64,000 nt of DNA. Source: Polynucleobacter sp. AP-Nino-20-G2. GTDB taxonomy: Bacteria > Pseudomonadota > Gammaproteobacteria > Burkholderiales > Burkholderiaceae. Under the pieces are notes generated by a model. The model did no database searches, was not told where the DNA came from, and was given only the letters and a program-made list of their open reading frames with translations. The translations under genes were made by a program, and so were the position numbers. The stretch lies in NCBI RefSeq assembly GCF_018688235.1, contig NZ_CP061313.1, positions 603,130 to 667,129 of the forward strand, written 5' to 3'. This document shows positions 59,584 to 64,000 of the stretch, in pieces. The stretch's first letter is position 1. Every line of letters starts with the position of its first letter.

Positions 59584-61815
59584 ATGACTAAAAATCTCAA
59601 TACAGCAACTTTAAATACTTCCCGTCGCAATTTCGTAGTGGGTGCTAGCGCCATTGGTGCTGGCTTGGCGATTGGTTTTGAGTTCCCTTTTATTTCCGCA
59701 GCGAATGCAGCAATGGGGACTGGTACTACTTCAATGGCACCTTTGGCTACGCCTGAGATTGGCGTTTGGGTAGTGGTGAAGCCCAATGATGACATTGTTG
59801 TTCGCATTGTGCGCTCCGAGATGGGGCAGGGAACCATTACTGGCTTAGCGCAAATGGTTGCTGAAGAATTGCAATGCGACTGGAAGAAGGTCTCTTATGA
59901 GTACCCATCTCCTGCAGAGAGCTTAAAGCGCAAGCAAGCATGGGGTAGTTACTCCACTGGTGGTAGTCGAGGAATTCGCACATCCGAGCAATATGTTCGC
60001 AAGGGTGGTGCAGCGGCGCGCATGATGTTGGTAGAGGCTGCCGCAAGTCAGTGGGGCGTTCCAGCATCAGAGTGCATTGCCAAAGATAGTGTAATTACAC
60101 ACACACCTTCTGGGCGCAAAACTACTTTCGGCAAAGTTTCTGTTGCCGCATCTCAGCTTGAAGTGCCAAAAGAGATCCCTTTAAAAGATCCTAAGGAATG
60201 GACTTTAATTGGTAAGTCAGTCAATCGTATTGATGGCGTATCCGACAAGGTCACTGGCAGACAGATTTATGCTATCGACCTCAAATTACCAGGTATGTTG
60301 GTCGCTACTATTCAAGAGTGCCCTGTCTTTGGCGGCAAGGTGAAGAGCTTTGATGCATCAAAGGCCTCCAGCATGAAGGGGGTGAAGAAGGTTGTGCAGG
60401 TTGGTGATTCAGCGGTGGCCGTGGTTGCCGATACTTTTTGGCAGGCAAAAACTGGCATGGATGCCGTGAGTATTGTTTGGGATGATGGTGCCAATGCCAA
60501 TGTCTCAAGCGCTTCTATTAAGAAGATGTTGGAAGAAGGTCTGACTGCGAATGATGCTTTCGTGGGCAACGCTAATGGCGATGCTAAAGAGGCTATCGCA
60601 AAATCATCTAAAACGATTGAGGCAACGTATTTCTATCCATTTTTAAACCACGCTACTTTAGAGCCACAAACCGCTACCGCGAAGTGGACTGCAGACTCTT
60701 GTGAAGCATGGGTTCCTACTCAAGACGGTGAAGCGTCTTTAGCTGCTGTGATTGCGGCTTCAGGCTTGCCTGCAGAAAAGTGCAATGTGTATAAGGTCAA
60801 CTTGGGCGGTGGTTTTGGTCGTCGTGGCGCATTCCAGGACTACACAACCCAAGCGGTCAATATCGCCAAGCAAATGCCAGGCACTCCAATTAAGTTGATT
60901 TGGACTCGCGCAGAGGATATGACTCAGGGTCGTTATCACCCCGTAATGATGTGTAAATTGACTGCGGGATTAGACGATCAGAAAAATATTACCGGCCTCA
61001 ATATGCGACTCTCAGGCCAATCTATTTTGGCATCAGTCCGTCCAGCAGTCTTGGCTGCAAATAAAGGTAAAGATCCTTTAGTGTTCCAAGGTTTGGATCC
61101 CTCTGGTGAGCATGGCATTACATACAGCTTCCAGAATCTGAACATTGATCATGCGATGCGCAATACACATGTGCCACCTGGATTCTGGCGCGGCGTGAAC
61201 GTGAACCAAAATGCGGTATTCCTTGAGACATTCATGGATGAGATGGCTGAAGCTGCTGGCGTTGATGCTGTGGAGTTCCGCCGCAAACATATGCAGCAGT
61301 ATCCACGTGCCATAGCGGTTTTGAATGCGGTTGCTGATGGAATTGGTTGGACCAAGCCAGCTAAACCGGGAGTCTTCCGTGGAGTGGCGCAGATGAGATC
61401 GTTCGGTAGTTATGTCGCCGCTGCGTGCGAGCTGTCAGTTACTAAAGACAATGAAGTGAAGATTCATCGAATTGTTGCGGCCACTGACCCAGGTTATGTA
61501 GTCAATCCTGCTCAGGTTGCTCGCCAAGTGTCCGGATCGTTTGTGTATGGTTTGTCTGCACTCTTTGAGGAAGAAATTACCTTGGAGAAGGGCGCGGTTG
61601 TGCAGAAGAACTTTGACACCTTCAACTCGATTCGTCTCTCACAAATGCCTAAGGTTGAAACCATCATCATTCAAGGTGGCGGCAAAGAATGGGGTGGCGT
61701 TGGTGAGCCAACCATCGCTGTAGCGGCACCAGCAGTATTGAATGCTATCTATCGTGCCACTGGTAAGCGTTTGCGTACTGTGCCATTGAAAAATAGTGGG
61801 ATTAAATTGGTTTAA
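59584..61815 (+). CDS. Molybdopterin-binding subunit of a molybdenum hydroxylase (IorB type), Tat-exported
   Basis: The 743-residue catalytic subunit has a Tat signal (SRRNFVVGASAIGAG, about 14-28), so the complex should act in the periplasm. EMGQGTITGLAQMVAEELQC, WGSYSTGGSRGIR and GGGFGRRGAFQDY are typical MoCo-binding elements. KEWGGVGEPTIAVAAPAV near the C-terminus holds the catalytic Glu. The family oxidises N-heterocycles such as isoquinoline, or aldehydes; the substrate cannot be inferred. Placed 41 bases before soxX on the same strand, it could feed electrons to the same cytochromes. Confidence 0.93.
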   Translation: MTKNLNTATLNTSRRNFVVGASAIGAGLAIGFEFPFISAANAAMGTGTTSMAPLATPEIGVWVVVKPNDDIVVRIVRSEMGQGTITGLAQMVAEELQCDWKKVSYEYPSPAESLKRKQAWGSYSTGGSRGIRTSEQYVRKGGAAARMMLVEAAASQWGVPASECIAKDSVITHTPSGRKTTFGKVSVAASQLEVPKEIPLKDPKEWTLIGKSVNRIDGVSDKVTGRQIYAIDLKLPGMLVATIQECPVFGGKVKSFDASKASSMKGVKKVVQVGDSAVAVVADTFWQAKTGMDAVSIVWDDGANANVSSASIKKMLEEGLTANDAFVGNANGDAKEAIAKSSKTIEATYFYPFLNHATLEPQTATAKWTADSCEAWVPTQDGEASLAAVIAASGLPAEKCNVYKVNLGGGFGRRGAFQDYTTQAVNIAKQMPGTPIKLIWTRAEDMTQGRYHPVMMCKLTAGLDDQKNITGLNMRLSGQSILASVRPAVLAANKGKDPLVFQGLDPSGEHGITYSFQNLNIDHAMRNTHVPPGFWRGVNVNQNAVFLETFMDEMAEAAGVDAVEFRRKHMQQYPRAIAVLNAVADGIGWTKPAKPGVFRGVAQMRSFGSYVAAACELSVTKDNEVKIHRIVAATDPGYVVNPAQVARQVSGSFVYGLSALFEEEITLEKGAVVQKNFDTFNSIRLSQMPKVETIIIQGGGKEWGGVGEPTIAVAAPAVLNAIYRATGKRLRTVPLKNSGIKLV

Positions 61816-61855
61816 TGAATGAGTCTATGGTCAGGCAATAAGGAATGAGCAGGAA

Positions 61856-62311
61856 ATGAGTGGCAAGCTGGCGGCGGTGTTGCTGGGAATGCTGACTCTT
61901 TTTCTGGCTCATTCGGCCTGGTCACAAACTCCGGCTTGGGACGGGGATTCGATTGCCGAGCCCCTGACAGTAGTTCCTGGAGATGCCTCTAAAGGTCGTG
62001 CCATTGTTGGTAATCGTCAAGTTGGCTTGTGTTTGTTGTGTCATAGTGGACCTTTTCCAGAGGAGCGCTTCCAAGGAAATTTAGCGCCAGATTTGGGTAT
62101 CAGCGTGGCGCGCTTATCGGCTGCCCAGCTGAGAGCGCGGCTTGTGGATCCCAGTCGTTTTAATGCATCTAGCATCATGCCTGCCTATTTCAAAACTGAA
62201 GGTTTAAATCAAGTTGCACCGAAGTTTATTGGCGAGCCTATATTGAGTGGTCAAGAGATTGAGGATGTAGTCGCTTTTTTGGTGAGTATGAAAACCAAGG
62301 CGGTTCAGTAG
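61856..62311 (+). CDS. soxX: Sulfur oxidation c-type cytochrome SoxX
   Basis: The haem subunit of the SoxAX complex, which joins thiosulfate to SoxYZ. The 151-residue protein has a signal peptide (1-23, ending AWSQ), a single CxxCH site (Cys59, Cys62, His63 in LCLLCHSG) and Met108 in SSIMPAYF as the likely distal ligand. SLSGQEIE-like ending ILSGQEIEDVVAFLVSMK is typical. AGGAA lies directly before the ATG. It is followed by soxY after 24 bases. Confidence 0.93.
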   Translation: MSGKLAAVLLGMLTLFLAHSAWSQTPAWDGDSIAEPLTVVPGDASKGRAIVGNRQVGLCLLCHSGPFPEERFQGNLAPDLGISVARLSAAQLRARLVDPSRFNASSIMPAYFKTEGLNQVAPKFIGEPILSGQEIEDVVAFLVSMKTKAVQ

Positions 62312-62335
62312 GATGCAAAACTTAAGGATAGAGAA

Positions 62336-62821
62336 ATGACGCAGCCAAATAAGCGTAGCGATATTCCAAACCTTGGGCGCCGTCTTTATATGAGCGCGCT
62401 TGGAGTCTTGGGCATCTCTAGTTGGATGATGCCTTTGATGGCGATAGCCAAAAAACCTGAGGCGATGGAGGCAATTACCAAGATCGTGGGTTCTAGTCCG
62501 GTCCGAGATGGACGAGTCAAACTGATTATTCCGCCTCTAGTAGAGAGTGGGAATTTAGTGGTTCTCAAAGTGAGCATCGAGAGTCCTATGACTTCAAGCG
62601 ACTACGTCAAAGCAGTGCATATCATTGCCGAAGGTAATCCACTACCCAATATTTTCACCGCTTATTTCACACCCCGATCGGGTCGGGCCGATGTCACTAC
62701 CCGTGTGCGTTTAGCGGATTCGCAGCGAGTTTGGGCAATTGCGCAAATGAGTGATGGCAGCTTTTGGCAAACCTATGCCGATACTTTAGTTACCTTGTCT
62801 GCTTGTACGGAGTTGGTATGA
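62336..62821 (+). CDS. soxY: SoxY-like sulfur carrier protein with atypical C-terminus
   Basis: SoxY carries sulfur intermediates on a C-terminal swinging-arm cysteine. The 161-residue protein has a signal region RRLYMSALGVLGISS (Tat-like RR, about 15-29) and an Ig-like fold with VKLIIPPLVESGNLVVLKVS, followed by VKAVHIIAEGNPLP. The usual end GGCGG is replaced by VTLSACTELV, with Cys157 as the only candidate carrier residue, five from the end. It overlaps soxZ by 4 bases. Assignment is by pattern and by neighbours soxX, soxZ and soxA. Confidence 0.9.
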   Translation: MTQPNKRSDIPNLGRRLYMSALGVLGISSWMMPLMAIAKKPEAMEAITKIVGSSPVRDGRVKLIIPPLVESGNLVVLKVSIESPMTSSDYVKAVHIIAEGNPLPNIFTAYFTPRSGRADVTTRVRLADSQRVWAIAQMSDGSFWQTYADTLVTLSACTELV

Positions 62822-63147
62822 GTAAAACTTCTCGCACCGCTATTACGATGCCTTCACAGGCAAAAAAAGATTCCATTATTGAGATTCGCGCGATCGCTCA
62901 GCATGATATGGAAACAGGTTTTCGCTATACGGAAGATGGCAAGCGCGTACCCAGAGATATTATTCGGGCCTTTACCTGTCTCTATAACGGCGAAGAAGTA
63001 TTCAAGGCCGATTTTTATCCTGGTATCGGCGCTAACCCGCTGATTATTTTTACTACTGTCGCGATTGCATCTGGCACATTGGAGTTTCATTGGGTCGGTG
63101 ATGATGGCTATGAGGCGGTGAATCAGGCGCAAATTACTGTCACGTGA
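62818..63147 (+). CDS. soxZ: Sulfur oxidation protein SoxZ
   Basis: The 109-residue Ig-fold partner of SoxY. It has IIEIRAIAQHDMETGFRYTE near the N-terminus, with PRDIIRAFTCLYNGEEVFKA and the ending LEFHWVGDDGYEAVNQAQIT, all family signatures. It has no signal peptide, as expected, since SoxZ is exported bound to SoxY. The ATG at 62818 overlaps the soxY stop (ATGA), so a longer frame beginning in soxY is rejected. It overlaps soxA by 4 bases. Confidence 0.95.
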   Translation: MSKTSRTAITMPSQAKKDSIIEIRAIAQHDMETGFRYTEDGKRVPRDIIRAFTCLYNGEEVFKADFYPGIGANPLIIFTTVAIASGTLEFHWVGDDGYEAVNQAQITVT

Positions 63148-63929
63148 AATTGACTATCTTTTGTATTCGCTGGTGGAGCGCCGTTTTTCTTTTTACCAGC
63201 CTGAATCTTGCTTTTGCGGCGAATCCCCAGAAGGATGTCCGTCAGTCTAGTTATGATTTGATGACCTCTGAAAATAAGGCCATGCAGGATGATCCAAACT
63301 TGAACCCGGCGATGTTTTGGGTAATGGACGGTCACAGCCTCTGGAAAGAAAAAGCGGGAAAGAGTAATCAAGCTTGCGCTTCATGCCACGGAGATTCAGG
63401 AAATAGCATGAAGGGTGTCGCAGCTCAATTTCCAAAAGTAATACAAGGAAAGCTACAAACCCTTGAAGGGCAAATCAATCAATGCCGTAGCTCGCGCCAA
63501 GGGCTTTTGCCATTGGCCTATGAAAGCAAAGAACTTTTGGCTTTAACAGCGTTCGTCGCCACTCAATCTAAGGGCTTGCCCATTGCCATTCGAGAAACAT
63601 CTCAAAACTCACAAGACCTCAAGCAGGGCAAAATCTTTTTCAATGAAAGAATGGGTCAACTGAATTTATCCTGCGCACAATGCCATCAAGAGAGGGCTGG
63701 ATTGAGGTTGGGCGGCAGCTTGATTCCGCAAGGACATCCTACCGCATATCCCATCTATCGTATTGAGTGGCAGACGCTGGGATCTTTGCAAAGACGTTTA
63801 CGCAATTGCATGAGTGGCGTGCGGGCCAAGCAATTTGAATACGGCTCTATAGAAATGGCTCAGCTAGAACTATTTTTGATGTGGCGTGCGAGAGGAATGC
63901 CCCTGGAATCTCCAGGGGTGAGACCTTAA
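63144..63929 (+). CDS. soxA: Sulfur oxidation c-type cytochrome SoxA (dihaem type)
   Basis: The catalytic subunit of SoxAX. The 261-residue protein has a signal peptide (about 1-26) and two CxxCH haem sites (Cys78-Cys81-His82 and Cys177-Cys180-His181). Cys114 (NQCRSSRQG) is one haem ligand, and Cys222 (RLRNCMSGVRA) is the expected active-site cysteine that carries the persulfide. Both haems and both ligand cysteines are intact. GTG 63144 overlaps the soxZ stop. Its stop codon shares two bases with that of the minus-strand gene beyond. Confidence 0.95.
   Translation: MKLTIFCIRWWSAVFLFTSLNLAFAANPQKDVRQSSYDLMTSENKAMQDDPNLNPAMFWVMDGHSLWKEKAGKSNQACASCHGDSGNSMKGVAAQFPKVIQGKLQTLEGQINQCRSSRQGLLPLAYESKELLALTAFVATQSKGLPIAIRETSQNSQDLKQGKIFFNERMGQLNLSCAQCHQERAGLRLGGSLIPQGHPTAYPIYRIEWQTLGSLQRRLRNCMSGVRAKQFEYGSIEMAQLELFLMWRARGMPLESPGVRP
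63900..63918. other. Inverted repeat within the end of soxA
   Basis: CCCCTGGA (63900-63907) and TCCAGGGG (63911-63918) form a perfect 8-bp stem with an ATC loop, 8 bases before the soxA stop. No T-run on either strand. It could slow or protect the 3' end of the sox mRNA. Confidence 0.4.
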
Positions 63930-64000
63930 TCTGAGAAGACTACGGAAGTAGCGCCGTTAATCAGTACGCGATCATGTAGGTAGTAGCGTAGGGCGCGAGA
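63926..64000 (-). CDS. 3' end of an unidentified minus-strand gene
   Basis: The reverse strand is open from the right edge to a TAA at 63928-63926 and reads SRALRYYLHDRVLING and ATSVVFSD at the end. It looks like genuine coding sequence, and the overlapping stop codons with soxA support convergent genes. Only 24 residues are visible, too few for a family assignment. Confidence 0.55.
   Translation of the reverse strand, partial: SRALRYYLHDRVLINGATSVVFSD

Noticed and set aside
1..64000. CRISPR arrays, rRNA genes, insertion sequences, prophage
   Set aside because: No regularly spaced repeats, rRNA-like sequence, transposase or phage structural gene was seen.

Overview
The window reads as a chromosomal segment of a freshwater betaproteobacterium of the Burkholderiales, most likely Polynucleobacter or a close relative. 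This rests on moderate GC content, the housekeeping order scpB-rluB / rimP-nusA-infB-rbfA-truB-typA-tex, a Bug-type substrate-binding protein and a soxXYZA set. The genus is inferred from gene content and style; no database search was possible.

Layout. 1-13.7 kb is a translation and RNA-processing block: a partial patatin lipoprotein on the minus strand, scpB, rluB, a structured leader ending in an intrinsic terminator, the rimP-nusA-infB-rbfA-truB run, typA and tex. 13.7-15.6 kb is an arsenic operon, arsR-arsC-acr3. 15.6-24.9 kb holds small proteins, a universal-stress-protein gene broken by an early stop codon, a TauE/SafE permease, an RluA-type pseudouridine synthase, an orphan modA, a DUF2789 protein, class II fumarase, a ferritin-like protein, an FMN reductase, an RNB ribonuclease and a degenerate HMA-domain protein. 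25.3-33.7 kb is rich in cyclic-di-GMP enzymes (two HD-GYP, two GGDEF) and contains dusA and tRNA-His. The 3' half of that tRNA is repeated 1.1 kb downstream. The enclosed DNA is a small putative integrated element that carries a BrnT/BrnA toxin-antitoxin pair, a palindromic operator and four copies of an 8-bp motif near its ends, but no visible integrase.

33.7-36.9 kb encodes two polytopic membrane proteins and a lipoprotein. 37.1-48.0 kb is a Tad/Flp pilus locus: flp, a prepilin peptidase, cpaB, a secretin, a small lipoprotein, cpaE/tadZ, cpaF/tadA, tadB and tadC. An acyltransferase, a zinc-ribbon membrane protein and a TadG-like protein follow, with a convergent TadE-like gene at the end. 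48.2-51.8 kb adds a membrane HD-GYP protein, a GGDEF protein with a large periplasmic region, and a formylglycine-generating-enzyme-like protein. Cyclic-di-GMP synthesis and breakdown genes therefore bracket the pilus locus, which suggests control of surface attachment.

51.9-59.0 kb holds a PIF1-like helicase, a MazE/MazF-type pair, gamma-glutamyltransferase with a Bug receptor, a class III aminotransferase and LrgA/LrgB. 59.1-63.9 kb is a co-oriented run of a two-subunit molybdenum hydroxylase (IorA/IorB type) and soxXYZA. SoxY here lacks the canonical glycine-rich C-terminus. The last 75 bases contain the 3' end of an unidentified minus-strand gene.
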